A stretch of 64,000 nucleotides of DNA. It comes from Fusarium oxysporum f. sp. lycopersici 4287. Its lineage: Eukaryota > Ascomycota > Sordariomycetes > Hypocreales > Nectriaceae. Made by a program: the position numbers and the translations under genes. How positions within the stretch are numbered: the stretch's first letter is position 1; every line of letters begins with the position of its first letter. Under the pieces are notes generated by a model. It saw nothing but the letters and a program-made list of their open reading frames with translations, made no database searches and was not told the origin of the DNA. The stretch is from contig NC_030993.1 of NCBI RefSeq assembly GCF_000149955.1, forward strand, positions 3,491,453-3,555,452. Direction: 5' to 3'. Shown here in pieces: positions 12,105 through 24,660 of this stretch.

Positions 12105-15100
12105 TTTGACGATCTTTCTGTGAAAAAGAGACAGAAGAGGGTTGAGAGGGATGAGAAGCCTGGCTCTGGAAGTGAGGGGGGGATGCGAAGGATAGTTATA
12201 GATGAGACGATATCTACGGAGTAACCCAACAAGCAATCACTCCATTATGGGTCCCCTTCTGCCCCCCGTTGCCACCTTCTCAAAACCGAACAAGTTGACG
12301 ATCCCAGCTTGATACAGAGGTAGCGAAAAACCCCAGAGTCGCAGGTCAAAGTAACCTTACACAACAGAGTTGTTTAGTGGGGACAGACCTTATCTGTGGG
12401 CGGGACCAATGAGGGAGGGACGTTTTGACAAAAGTTCCTTGGGGTTAGGCCACATGCGGGGATTGGTCCGAGCACTAGTTTGTACGGGATCGGTCCTTTT
12501 GCCATGAACCCCAACGGGGAAGGTCGACATTCTCGTAACGTCGGCCGAAGACGAAGTGGAGGTTTTTGTATGTGATGCTTCTGTTTTACGTTCTCGAACA
12601 TTTTAGATGGTAGTACGGTAATTCTCTGACCCAGAGAAGTGGTTTGCTATCAGGGTAGAACCTGGTAGACGGATGCCTAGAACTGCAACAGTAACATTAA
12701 GCAATGCAAATAGTTTATTCAAGATGCCGTGCGCGTTGAAGTGCCTCGGCTTGGACGTCGGATCTGGGCGTCTTCCGGCTCCGAATGTTATGTCTTGGCT
12801 GCAATTGGGCCAAGCCACCAGCTGCGGATAACGATTCCGACACTGTGGCGTCTTCAGCTGCCAATACGCCAAGAGTGCTGAAGCAAATTCGCCTCGCTTG
12901 ACTTTACAATTGGATGCTTGAAATTGCCATTGACAAGATCAACGTCGCCTCTCCGTTTTGTAATGGAAGGCAGCGTTGAGTGGTGGCTTGAATGTGTCAT
13001 CAGGGGGCTTGGCGGTGACATTTGGGGTGGCGAGTGTCGCGTGCTCGGTCATGACTTTCACTTCTCTCAGGTCAAATTGCATCGATACAATACGATATTC
13101 TGCATATCTCATAAGCCCATATGTCAATCAATCATCTCATCTTATTAAAATTCTTCTCCAGCTCTTCAAAATTGCCTGATCTCAGCATGTCATTCCAACA
13201 TGTCCTCCTTCAACCTCCTTTTTACCCTAAAGTTCATGTAACCGTAACCTTCCTAAAGCGGTTAAACTGGTGGCAGCTCTGGGAATACGCTACCCATTAT
13301 TCCCGGACCAGCTAAACGAATTTTCACTGCTGCCGGTCGAGATCTAGTGGAAAAAGATAGTGGCAATATATCAATTAGATATTGAATGATGCGATAACAT
13401 GCAGTGCACGATGCTACCTGGCAAACACTCTGCATGCAAAGATGCCGCATTGCTCCTGTCAAATTGACGAGGTCCCCAGTCCCCACTGAATTAACATTGA
13501 AGATAAACATCAGACGCACGCATGTCCCCGTCCATGTCAACCTCGTAAAACGGATCTCGTTACCTCACAGATTCAACACTCAGCTTCCCCTTTTGGCACT
13601 TCTCCAGATAAGCTTGCAAACAAGGTTCTCTCTTTCTTTGGTACGCGTTTGCGGGGGAACTCTATTTATTATGTAAGAGTTGATCACCACCAAATCTTAC
13701 ATTACCCAACCGTTTCTTTACTAACGTTTCTTCGCGCGTTTAATAAACCTGCCAAGAGACCTACACGCGCGTGGCGTCGGAACTTTTGACGCAGCTCAGC
13801 GGCCCCACGGACTTTTGGAACCCGCCAAGATTGTAGAAGTCCCCCCCCTGCAGTGCAGACCCGGCCAGAAGTTCCCAGTGCAGAGGACCCTTTGCTTAGC
13901 GCCTCGGACTCTTTTTTCGTTTCTCCACTCGAGTTTCTCCAATTTATCGAGTAATGAAAACGTTTCCCCCAGATTTTTTTGGGGTTCGGAACATGGTGCA
14001 AGATACAGTTGAGATATCGTGCTTGACACCTTGTAATTATCTCGTAATTTAGATGTGAAATGCGGGTTGATTGATTGATTGATTGATCTCCTGAGGTCAG
14101 TGCAGAGCCGCAGCCAAGATTGCATGTCGTGTGTTTTGACAGGCCGGGCCAAGACGGGTACGATAGGCCATTTTCTCGGCGCCGAGTGATAATTCTCCGT
14201 TTGGGAATCGCACGCAATGTCCCTTGGCGTTCGGGTTTCGGATTTAAATTCATGATGCATTTCTTGGCTATTGTCTTGGCGCTATCAATCGCGAATGCTA
14301 CTGAATAGGCAGGTCTGTAGCAACTCTCAGACCTGTCTCATGATTAAGTATGGAATCCTCATTAAACATGTCAGCATCACTTAATCCCCACCGAATCACA
14401 AAGCGTGTCTCCATCCAGGAACTGTTTACCCCCGGCACCAGCCTTATCCCAAAGGGTGGAATGATCCGCTGGAGGCCGTGTCAATTATGGTAAGGAGCTT
14501 GCAACGGTCGGCCGCGATTTGCTGCATCATGCTCGGACTCAGCGCGTGATAAGCGGGCTCTAGAATGGGAGATCGACGACGTATGCCTTATCGCGGATGT
14601 CAGGTTGCATTTCCTAGCCCTACCGCATGGTCTGATTCTGGCTATCACCGAGCTTTACTTTTCTCGATCTGGTTCTGAAGATCTTGATTAGCCTATTGCA
14701 GCTTGCCACTTATCTGTCGCATTGCCCTATCGCGATCGGTGCATGTTTGACGGATTGTATGGGTGCGTCTGGACTTGCATGGAGGAGGATCCTGCAAGCA
14801 CGGAATTTCGATCCTTTATCACGGACTACACGACGACTGACTTTGTGAGTTGAGTGCTGATGGTCGTGTCGTTATTGGTGAAGAAAGAACCAGAGTGCTT
14901 GTTTTGTTTGTGTATTTTACTCATAGATCGAATCGTCTTCGATACTTTTTTTTGTCTCTGCGGCATCAAGACAATAGACATGGTAGGTTACCATTGGTCA
15001 AATCTGAGCAAGCTCATCGACTTCAATGCCTTTAAACGTTATCAACACAAAGGCTGGGACAAGGTTGCTGACGGATAAAGGAGCTCTAACTGGTGCATGC

Positions 15101-16951
15101 AAGTCCAGCAACTTACAGATAGTCATCTTTATCCCCACGTGATAGCAGACAGATTACCAACTATATGGACGATTTCCCCAGAAAGACTAGCTGGTCTAAA
15201 ATTAGGACATGAATCTTAATGGCCGTTTGTCAACAACGGCCCCGGTAATAACTTTAGCGTTGGTGGTCGATAAATGTCGGAATCCAGGATATGACACTAT
15301 TGAAGGATTCTAATGCCAATGAACAGAGTAAGCACCGACAAAGGTTCCGTGAAAGATTCAAGTTCCTGAAATATTTAACACTAAATATAATATCACAGCG
15401 CCAAGTTATGCATGGCTTTATCCAGGGCTGATTCAATCCAACGAGCACATACTGCTTACCTGAGAAACTGGCGTTGTGCTACGCAGAAGCTTTAAGAGGG
15501 GTCAACGTGGCGGCAGTAATAAGAGATCAAAGAAAGGCTGTAGTATAAAAACATGTTCTTTATCAATGACTGCATGCGCGCAACTGCTCCCCGTACCCGA
15601 AGACAATTCCTTGTCTGCTGATGAATCGAAAAAGCTCGTAATATCTCAACAGAACATCTCATACCAGCACAGTAAAAGACATGGTATTTAAACAATGACA
15701 CCTTACCTCTACAGTCATTTCTCCGGCATATTGATGTATGGCAAGTTTCATGCTGAGATTAATCGTTGACAACTTTTTCTGGTAGAGCCAGAACCTCGCA
15801 GGAGAGAACAACACGTGAGAATGTTCTGTAAATCTGTTAGCGGAGTGACCATACGGAGCATATTGAGATATCGGCGGCGATTGAGAAATATACCCGGCAA
15901 TAGTGCCAGCTTCATGCGACCTTTACGCACTTCGATGGAATAGGGCCTGTTCCGGCTGAGGCGGAAGTGATGTCGCGATATTTCCGTGGTATGGAAAATC
16001 CAACAGTAAGTAGTGAGAACAGCCTGGGGGATTTGCATCTTCGTGCCATCGTTATACACGACATCATTTATATAGATCCCCAAGATGCATATCTGAAACC
16101 CATTAAATCCACGATCAAATTCCGCGGTGGGGGCTCATCGCATCCGCTTGTAAGGCTCTAGCGTGGATCAACAACGGGCGTAGCGCGGAGCATCTCATCC
16201 AAGGTTTCTATTGTCACCGACGCCACATTCGTCTGGACCCAAACAATGGCGGAATGTACACCGTTTCCGTCACACCTGAGAACGAAGATCAATCGAAACG
16301 ACATCATAGAGATCTACGTTGCACTAGACAGTGGAATTTCAGCCAGCGCAGATTGGAGCGTCGCCTCAATGTCGTCGAGAGAGCTTTAACACTTGGAGCT
16401 AGATCGCTCCTAGCATCGTTGAATATGTACAGATCTCAGATCAGATCATCTTGGCAAGCGCCCAATGTACCCTCCATAAAACTATTGTCAGATCGCCATG
16501 ATCCTTATTCCAATTACCTCGACAAAAAAGCGCCATATGAGCAAACTTGCTGAGACCACTCAATCGCGCTCCCCCCTGCATCAAGCCACGTCAACAAAAA
16601 AGAATTAACGCCGTACGAGATGCTTGCTCAGAAACATTAGAAATAATCGTCCCTGCCGAATCCGAATACCAGGATTGCTATCCGATTTCCTGGGACTGGT
16701 TGGAATGCTGGGTGTCTGTATGAATAGCATTGGCATTTCGCCATCTCGAGTCTAGAATAGCCGCTTTGGGAACCTGTAGGCTGTGTTTGTATTTATTGTG
16801 CGTGGCTTGGAGAGAGATCTGTTGGTTCTGCCTTTTCTATTCATTGAGAAAATTATCTCAGTGGTTGCTTTTTTTTTTCTCCCCTTCGCTGACTGGACTC
16901 AACCGTCAGGTTTATAAGTTACAGCGCATATTCCCCAGAGAGATACTTATT
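12105..16951. other. Long gene-poor stretch (about 4.8 kb)
   Basis: No gene with a family motif or sensible exon structure is seen on either strand. It includes a (TTGA)5 tract at 14067-14086 and GC-rich patches at 12280-12560 and 14090-14200 that are probably promoter DNA of the peptide transporter. A frame on the minus strand at 15748-16083 lacks any family similarity. The part from 16560 to 16951 is the likely promoter of the membrane protein gene. Confidence 0.45.
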
Positions 16952-18261
16952 ATGGCGATCAAAGGGGAAGGACCTTGGGTCATTGGGGCGATGTGGTCTT
17001 TGACGGCTGTTGCTTTTATCTTTGTCGTGCTCAGGGCGTACACGAGAATCTTTGTTGTCAAGTCATTCGGCGTCGACGACCATGTCTACAATCTAGCCTT
17101 TGTAAGCTGCGCGACACTATACCGACCTGAAGTCTGCTGACGTGTAGTAGATATTTCTCCTCCTCGACACCATCTTCACAACCGTCGCGGTGGACTACGG
17201 CGTAGGCCAAAACATGAGCGATGTCATCCAGAACAACCCCTCCGACTTAGCCCCAGCGCTCATCTTTGAAGCCGTCAGCCAAAGCTTTGCGATAGTAGGA
17301 ATGAGTTTAGCGAAATGGTCACTCGGACTCTTTCTGCTTCGACTTGTGAAACAGCAATGGCACAAGGTGGCCATTTGGTTGTCCATGGCCAGTCTCATGT
17401 GCGCTTCCATCACTGTATGCTTTGTGTACTGGCTCCAGTGCTCTCCGCCGAATTACCTCTGGGATAGGACTATACCCGGTGGACGCTGTACGGTGAACAC
17501 GGCTCCTGCGTCCATGTTGCTCTGCAGTGAGTTCCTAATGTGAGCATGCTGAGGATATAACTAACGCGGGCAGTTCTTTGCGTTGTGGTGGACTTTTTCC
17601 TTGCTGGCTTTCCATGGTTGTTTATCTGGGGGTTGCAGATGAAGATGAAAGAGAAGATTGTCATCCTCAGCAGTCTCAGTCTCGGGGTCATGTATGAACA
17701 GCCCCCATCATGTTTCTTCAAGTCTGACTAATGATACTCCAGTGCCGGAGCGTTTGGCATCAAGAGAACCCTCGAGGTACCAAAACTCAAGAGTCCAATC
17801 ACACCAGTACGTCTTCCTTGAAGGATGTAGATCATGACTAACATCGATCAGAGGACCCTGTCGGCCTAATCGTCTGGTCCGCCGCCGAGATGACCGTAAC
17901 AATGATCTGCATCGGCATTCCCGTCTGCAGACCTCTTTACAAGAAGTATTTCAGCAAACGGAGTTCTCGCAACAGCAGCAAGTATCGGGAGCAGAACTCT
18001 GGCGCACCATATCCTCTGCAAACTATTGGTGGAAGTACAATGTATCCAGCCCAGGTACAGAAAAAGGACAGCACGTCTGAAGCTTCGGTGAAAGAGTACG
18101 AGAGAAACGGTGTCGGAAGTTTATATACCAAGAATAAGATCTTTACGAAAGGGGCTGAGAGGGGATATGGTGAGAATCAGAGTGAGGAGGAGATTCTGGG
18201 GCCTGATTTTCGGAGGAGTCAGCAACAAGATGTTGAGGCACGCTACCGCTGGAATCAATAA
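16952..18261 (+). CDS. Fungal rhodopsin-like integral membrane protein
   Basis: Five exons (16952-17101, 17151-17526, 17574-17691, 17743-17806, 17854-18261) join in phase to give 371 residues. Introns are 47-51 bp. The protein has seven predicted membrane helices and the family landmarks: an acidic DDH after helix 2 (SFGVDDHVYNLAF), QSFAIVGMSLAKWSLGLFLL in helix 4, the WLQCSP loop, and CRPLYKKYF after the last helix. This is the widespread fungal family often labelled SAT4 or rhodopsin domain; some members are involved in plant-pathogen interaction, but no general function is established. The tail after helix 7 is hydrophilic and Ser/Glu rich. An in-frame upstream ATG at 16730 exists, but 16952 puts the first helix at the expected distance. 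Confidence 0.85.
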
Positions 18262-18384
18262 CTTTATAATATATATGGCAAGGAACAAAAGGTCATAGAG
18301 CATACGCAATTAAGTAATAGTAGTAATAAATAATCCATACACTACTGGTAGCGGGACGTTGTAATGAAAAAGGGCAAAAAGAAA
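18262..18384. other. 3' flank of membrane protein gene
   Basis: Short AT-rich spacer, probably the 3' UTR of the membrane protein gene. It borders the tRNA gene on the other strand. Confidence 0.4.
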
Positions 18385-18474
18385 CTCCGGTACAGGGAAT
18401 CGAACCCTGGGCTCCGCGGTACTGATCCCTCAGAATATGAGAGCGCGAAATGTTAGCCACTACACCATACCGGA
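18385..18474 (-). tRNA. tRNA-Glu(CTC) with an 18-nt intron
   Basis: The complement folds into a full cloverleaf. The acceptor arm is TCCGGTA/TACCGGA with discriminator G, the D arm GTGT/ACAT, the anticodon stem TCGCG/CGCGG, and the T arm CAGGG-TTCGATT-CCCTG. The anticodon loop reads CTCTCA...C with anticodon CTC, so it reads GAG codons (Glu). An 18-nt insertion lies directly after the base 3' of the anticodon, the canonical place for a nuclear tRNA intron. The mature tRNA would be 72 nt. Box A and box B promoter elements are the internal D- and T-arm sequences. Confidence 0.93.
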
Positions 18475-20066
18475 TGTATTGGATAAGGTTTCAATTTTCT
18501 TCTGGGGCCTATTGAGGGCCAGCATGTCAGAACAGACTTTCACCAACCCCCTCGCTCTACAGGTAAGCCTCAGCTCCCATTGTATCATCTCTAAACACGA
18601 CATCTTAAAACGTTTTAAAGAACTTTCATAGCGCCGATAAAATAGCCGGCCTCCGATCAAGACCTGCGAACGCTATTGCCTAACAAGCTGCATACAGAGG
18701 CTATTAGCGATAACGAAGGTGGAGCTGACCTGACACTGCGTTACGTTCCTGGAGAATCATGGTGGATTTTGGCAGCTCCAAAAGTTTTACATCGCCGTCT
18801 TTTCGTTTGAAACAATTGGTAGTCGGCTTCCACAGCGCGATGCTTGAATCTGAGGGAACGAAGGCTGTTGCCGACCAGGGATCTTTCGTTGTCATGCCTA
18901 AACAAGCCTAATCTCGAACTAGACCGGCTCTTGTCTCTGTTTACATGCCAACAACGTTATATAGCAACACGATTGTTTATTATGGCGACACTCTGTCCAG
19001 TTCTGTTATTTCATAGCAGGTAGAGGTTATTTCTTTTTAGCATCGCAGGTCTGAATAAGTGCTGTGCTGGCTCAATTGATCCCCAAAGGCTTACCTGTAG
19101 GGTACGCGACGTCATTCATTAGCATCTACGTAAGCGTCTTCAATCGGGCAAGGTGCATGCTGGGTGGAGAGGTAGCTAATGAAATAAATCCGCTACGGCC
19201 CGTGACCCTGGGGAAATCTTAAAAAACCATTCAATTATCATGTGTGACTCGAATTGTTTTGAAGGGAGGACTCATTCCAGCGATCTTAAAAAAAGTCAGC
19301 CTGAAACTGCGCAGCCTGTTTCACTACGCCGCTGATCACGATTCAACCGCGCCTCGGGCCCTTCAATTAAAATTCCCGGATCAATAGACAATAAAACGGG
19401 AACGACTCCAAACAAAATCTCCATAAAAGTCATGCGATGAAAGTTTTTACACGAGAATAAGTGTCGTAATTGCCCGAGAAATATTCGAGATATTGTGTAA
19501 AAAGGAATAAAATCAGGGACAGGAAAAAGAAAACCCTGGCTTCGAGGCTCGTGTCAGCTTTGCCCTTTGGTCAATGCTGAAAAATCTCATTTCCCAGCAC
19601 ACTCATTCCAACAATCGAGATCCTTCCGTTTCCCCAAGAAATAGCTGCGAGCCTTGCTTTCTCGAGTCAACAAAACAAATTGTCAAGGATGTCGCTGTCA
19701 ATTCAATTCGCCCGAGAAACTTGTGTCATTCCAAGTGAATCAAAATCCCCCCTTGGGCATTGAAACCCAACGCGCGCAGCAATTGCATTCACTGGGATAC
19801 CCTGAGATTTTAAGATTGGCAGGTCAGGTACACGGACCATCTCATTGGCAGAATCCTTGGAACCCCCTGCAGCAATGGCCAAGTTGGGCACTGTTTGGGT
19901 TTACCATGGACGCAGGGACCAAAGAAAAAAAACACGACGGATAATATTATATCTAGGGGACTGCGCAAGCAAGAATGGAAGGGGTTCTTGTTGCATCTCA
20001 TACCATTTGAACGCAGCGGGCGAAGTCTCTAGTCGCTTTTGTGAGAGAAAGCAAACTGTGCAGACC
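18475..20066. other. Intergenic, no gene seen
   Basis: About 1.6 kb with many short AT-rich and polyA/T runs. Open frames near 19650-19940 run directly into the 5' leader of the next gene and have no family similarity. No further tRNA cloverleaf was found. Confidence 0.45.
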
Positions 20067-21107
20067 ATGGCGCAAAGACTAAGCTTCGCCCAGCTTGAAC
20101 AAGCTGCACTTCACATCATCCGTCTCATTGCCGATATTCCCGGCTTGGACAACACCAAACTCGCCGTCATTGGCGATTTGGCTGTCGCAAAGTACCTCTC
20201 GCGCCAGAACCGCATAGCAGTACGTCTTCCCTCAATTGCGACCATTCTTCCGTATCGACTAACACTTACCTCTTCTCAGAGCATCGACCTGGTCATCAGC
20301 AAATCCTCCTCCCCCGGCCGCGTCAAGAAGGAAATCGTCGGCCACCCGATCACTCCCCTCGTCGAAAAGTCCGGCACCGTTCTGTACCGCCACACGAGCG
20401 GCTGGGAGATCGAGGTCAAGCTCATCCCCGACTGGCTGAGCCCGTACCTCCCCGACTCAGCGAAGCGCGTCCGCGACGTCACCAACGAAGCGACGCTCCC
20501 GTACACGTCGCTCGAGGACCTAATCATCTTCAAGATGGACGCCTGCGGCCTGCACGAGAACGACAACAGCAAGCGACGCGACGCCTGCGATGCTGCGGCC
20601 CTGCTGGAGCTGGCCTCTGAGCATGGTGCCCTGCGCCTCGATGAGGACAAGACCGAGCGTGCGGAGGAGGCGCTGGGCGACATGGTTGAATTCTCAGACG
20701 AGAAGGATAAGGGTTGGTGGCAGCGCTGCCTGGGCATGGTGAACGACAAGCCTCGCACGCCGCAGGAGATCCTCTCCGACATCGCCGAGCGTCCCCAGAC
20801 AGCATCATCGCGCTCATCCATCCACTCCTCCATCTCCCGTGCTTCATCCTACGCCAGCACGACATCCACTCACTCATCCACGTCTTCCATTTCCTCAACT
20901 GCCACATGCGACGACAAGTGCCCCAAGTCACCAGCCGAAAAGAACGGGCGCCCTCGCAAGATGAGCGTCACCAAGAAGACGTCGCGTCACAAGCGCCACA
21001 CATCCATCGGCGCGTCTACATCCGTCAGCGCTCTCGACGCGCACATGCACCGCCTTGAGCTCGATCGACCTGCGTCGCCAGGCATTGCTCTCACGAACCG
21101 CCTCTAA
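20067..21107 (+). CDS. Nucleotidyltransferase-fold protein (AbiEii-like, divergent)
   Basis: Exons 20067-20219 and 20280-21107 joined by a 60-bp intron give 326 residues. The first 190 residues look like a minimal nucleotidyltransferase fold. LAVIGDLAVAKYLSRQ resembles the GG-x-A helix motif, IDLVIS follows at the usual first-Asp position, WEIEVKLIPDW sits where the later acidic strand is expected, and PYTSLEDLIIFKMDACG with SKRRDACDAAALLE resembles the 'PEDLI..K' and 'RxKDxxD' parts of AbiEii/AbiGii-type proteins. The second canonical Asp of the DxD pair is not clear, so catalysis is uncertain. Residues ~245-326 are Ser/Thr and Lys rich and disordered. The family assignment is an inference from motif order, not a search. 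Confidence 0.6.
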   Translation: MAQRLSFAQLEQAALHIIRLIADIPGLDNTKLAVIGDLAVAKYLSRQNRIAVRLPSIATILPYRLTLTSSQSIDLVISKSSSPGRVKKEIVGHPITPLVEKSGTVLYRHTSGWEIEVKLIPDWLSPYLPDSAKRVRDVTNEATLPYTSLEDLIIFKMDACGLHENDNSKRRDACDAAALLELASEHGALRLDEDKTERAEEALGDMVEFSDEKDKGWWQRCLGMVNDKPRTPQEILSDIAERPQTASSRSSIHSSISRASSYASTTSTHSSTSSISSTATCDDKCPKSPAEKNGRPRKMSVTKKTSRHKRHTSIGASTSVSALDAHMHRLELDRPASPGIALTNRL

Positions 21108-22791
21108 TTTTCTTTTTTGTTTGTCACAATGTATTGGAGTTTTGACCTGTAAGCTTGGCTACTTGTACATCATAGGATACCCTCGATTCTTTGTGGTTTA
21201 GCGTGTATTTTATTATGTACGAATTGGCGGGACATGTAATTGTAAAAGTTTGGGCCTGGTTTAAAAAGTTTTGGAGTTGCGATGGGAAAATGAATGGGGT
21301 CTTCGCTTCGTGTACATGTTTTGGTGGGTTAATTGGATGTAAATAGACCTTCTTTACTCTAGATTTTCTTTGTCAATTCATTGCAAGCGATTTGTATTAG
21401 TTTTATTGTGTCTTCTGCTTTGGAGTGGTGATGCGACCGTGATGAATTGACTGTCTTACTCTGGTAGATTGTTTTGGAGATTGACCACGTGCTTGCATCA
21501 ATGTTGCTGTGACGTCGCATTGCAATTACCTTTGCTGAATATTTGCTGATCAAATATTAATATTAACACTTATTTATTTTTATTGTGTAACGGATTCCCC
21601 TATCAATTATGTTTGTTGTCGGTATTCGACGCGCAAAGTTGACTCACGATCGAGTCATAGGGTAGTGACCGAGTTTTAAGACAAAACATCACCAGCCAAC
21701 AACCATGGGACTGCAAAGAAGCAGCACAACACGTCTGTACCAAACAACACAGCGAAAGAACATGATCACCCGTAGCTCAGTGCTTACTAACCTCCCTTGG
21801 GTTCCCTTGGTTACTCAATTCAATACCAGTGCCTTGTGATTTTCCCGTCGTCGCGAGGCGTAACCAGCCACCTCGGCACCGATACGACCAAAGATCTGTT
21901 CATTCAGGGAGGCAGCCATAGCTAAAACCTTGACACATGGGGCTGTCCGCTGTCGCATCCCAGCGCTGGAAACTTGGATCTTGTTTTAATTGAAAACATG
22001 CCGAAATCCACTCCCGAAAAGCTTGTGACCTGGGGATCCTTGCCTGGAACTAACAGACCGAGGTCGCGTCGATGAGCTTTGGGCTGGTCGGGCCGCAAGC
22101 TCGCCCGAAATATGGGGTTCCGGCTCTGAAGCATTTTTGAACTGTTATTCCCGCTGTAAATGACGAGGCGATTCTTAACTTACCCTCGAGAATACGTAAG
22201 TAAACCAAGACCGCGCTTTAAACACCACTGGAAGTCCGATCGAAAGTATATGTCTTATATCGCACAGCGATGATATGTAGTCTCATTTCAATTAGCGCAA
22301 GGCGAGCTTCAACTCTATCAATCTGCCATTGGATGAAGTCGGGAGTAAACCGGAGACATCTTGTCTGGCGCGGAGCGGATTAACTTGAACCACTACGTTT
22401 CTCAAATCTTGACAAGTCCGCGAGTCGAAAAGTTTCCATTCAGCTGAGTGTCCCGGGTAAGTAAAAATAGCACTACGCTCAATTGGGAACACTCAGAAAA
22501 TGCCAAATCGACGCGACAAATGATAATACAGATAAGACTTATGAAAGTGTTAACTTGACCTGAATTCAGAACGTGAGCATATTAACAAGATGAAAATAAT
22601 TGAATAGAATGAGATGTATTGGTGTCTCAATCGAATACGCTGAGGGCCTCTATCATCTGACGATGATAAGACAGTCCTTGATCATTCTACCCCTTTCTCA
22701 TTCTACGTCCAACTACACGATCTCCCAAACCAGTGCCCTATGAACAGTGCGAGAAGAATACTGGCTGTGCGGTGAATGGTCGTCGTCGCTT
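21108..22791. other. Intergenic, no gene seen
   Basis: About 1.7 kb between convergent genes. An AT-rich patch at 21340-21610 and a GC-balanced part at 21620-22140 hold only short frames without similarity. Probably 3' UTRs plus spacer. Confidence 0.45.
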
Positions 22792-23868
22792 CTACTCTGT
22801 TCGCTGACGCTTGTCGCTGTGTCCAGTCTGGCCTTCAGAGTCGCTGGCTCGCTTGGTAGATGGAGACAAATCGGTGTGACTCTGCTCAAGCTGCCCAAGT
22901 CCATTGGCAGACACTCCGATTTGTTGGCCGATGTCTTCATCCTCTGTCTTGATGACTCGGTCATCCCTCTCTTTTTGATGATGATCATCTATGAACAGAG
23001 GGTTCTCCTCTCGGTTGGCCTGCTGATCGGTAGCGGTTGCGCCGCTGGAAGAGGCTGAGAATTCGGGTTGACTGACCTTCTCTTCGGTGTTGCGAGGTGA
23101 GGTAACCTCAGAGGAGTTGCGGGAGGGCCTGTTGAACAAAGTACCGCCTTCTTCGTCGGGCACAGGGCCCAAGTCAGGTACCTCATCATCGTACAGGAAG
23201 CAGGTGCCGAGAAAATTGTCGCATTCATTTCTGAACCATCCGAAATCCTCGCAAATCTCGTATAAAAAAGTCACTAGAGGGTGTTGGTGGTGATAGCCCA
23301 TGTTGCCTTGCATTTCTTCCAGGAGAAGTCGCAGTTTGTGCTGTGCCCACGCGGCATGCTTGCCTGCAGATGTAATTAGTTCGATCAATAGTTAGACGGA
23401 TTTGAGTGACGTACGGCCGAGGCCAACCATGTCAGCGTGACGATCTCTGTCCTGAGACAATTCACGGATCTGAGACTCAGCTCGATCTCTGGCATCATCA
23501 ATGCAGTCTTGAGCATGGGATTCAGCCGCGGCGACTCGAGCCACCGCATCTCTCTTCAGCCTTTCAACGGCCTCTGCAACCGTCTCAACTATTTGCGCAT
23601 TGCGAGTTTCGAGGTCAGACGTGTATTGAGCGATACGAACATCAGCATCGGTCTTGGCCTGAGCAACGCCAGCCTCCGAGGCATTGAGACGGGCTTCGAG
23701 TTCAGCGATGATGGGACCGGAACGCGCATGGGCTCTGTCTTCTCCGATTCGGCCGCTATAGTCCATAAAATCTACGACCATATTGCCGATACGCCTGGCA
23801 TGCCGCTCGAAGGGAGAGTCACCGACTCCGGCAGACCCAAGAAAGGGATCCCTGTTGTTGGAAGCCAT
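22792..23868 (-). CDS. Coiled-coil protein of unknown function
   Basis: Two minus-strand exons (23415-23868 and 22792-23363) with a 51-bp intron (GTACGTC...CTGCAG) give 341 residues. Residues ~50-145 form a long Ala/Asp/Arg/Glu-rich coiled coil (ELEARLNASEAGVAQAKTD). A conserved-looking middle part follows, with HKLRLLLEEMQGNMGYHHQH. The C-terminal ~110 residues are acidic and Ser rich and end in HSDKRQRTE, a possible nuclear signal. No catalytic motif or membrane segment is seen and the family is not recognised. Composition is similar to the other coiled-coil gene at 5996-7191. Confidence 0.75.
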
Positions 23869-24070
23869 GGTGATGCTGGGCCCTTGCCGAAGGAGTTGTG
23901 ACCCTGCGCGGACTGTCGGGTGCTGTCCGGTCGCACGATGCAGCTATAACCAAGAGTTAGTCGACCAACAATAAAGAAAGAATCATGAGAAGCTTGCGTA
24001 ATCAGAGAAACTGTTTACCTTTGTGTATCGCTTGTGAAGCGCGATGCGAGTGGTGTCAGGATAAGTCCTG

Positions 24071-24100
24071 TGATGTGATGTGATGTGATGTGATGTGATG
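24071..24100. repeat. (TGATG)6 tandem repeat
   Basis: Six perfect copies of the 5-mer TGATG lie in the upstream region of the coiled-coil gene. It is a pentanucleotide microsatellite and likely polymorphic between strains. Confidence 0.95.
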
Positions 24101-24409
24101 GTTGGGTTTCCAACTGTGGATAAACTAAGCCGTGCTAGGTTTATTGTTGGCAGGTTGCGTAGGGCGTGATACTGAGCGGTGTCGAAGTGTCACGTTTCTT
24201 AATGGTAGATTCAATGCGTGTTAGGCTTGATCAATGTAAAGATGTTTTATTGATGGCTGGCGAGCTAAGTACTACTTAGTGCTAAAAGGAACGTGTATAT
24301 ATATCTAAGTGGCTCACGGTCGAGTGAGCCTGGCTCGCCGTGAGTCGCTGCGTGATTAGTGAGAAATTGGCGGGGCACATGTGATGTGAGCGCTCGTTCC
24401 TGTTAGGTC

Positions 24410-24660
24410 GTAACATTTTTAATCTTTTACTTTTAATAATAAAGAATTAAGATAACTTCTTATATCTGAGGTAGTTATAAATAAGATTATTAATTAAGTT
24501 ATTAATTAAGTTATTATAAAAGCTTATTATTTTATTTAAATTAAAAGACGTATTTTTGATAAGGCTATATATATATTATCTTCTGAAAGCTAAAGTTAAT
24601 CAGGATTCCTTAATATACTAGCTTAATATATCCTATTAAGAAATGATAAGCTTTAACTAT
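24410..24660. repeat. AT-rich island, possible RIP-type relic
   Basis: About 250 bp made almost only of A and T, with repeated TTATTAATTAAG-like words, in contrast to the balanced DNA on both sides. In filamentous ascomycetes such islands are commonly transposon relics mutated by RIP. No terminal repeats or coding remnants can be recognised, so the original element is unknown. Confidence 0.5.

Noticed and set aside
15748..16083. 111-codon frame on the minus strand in the gene-poor stretch
   Set aside because: No similarity and unusual composition; not supported as a gene.
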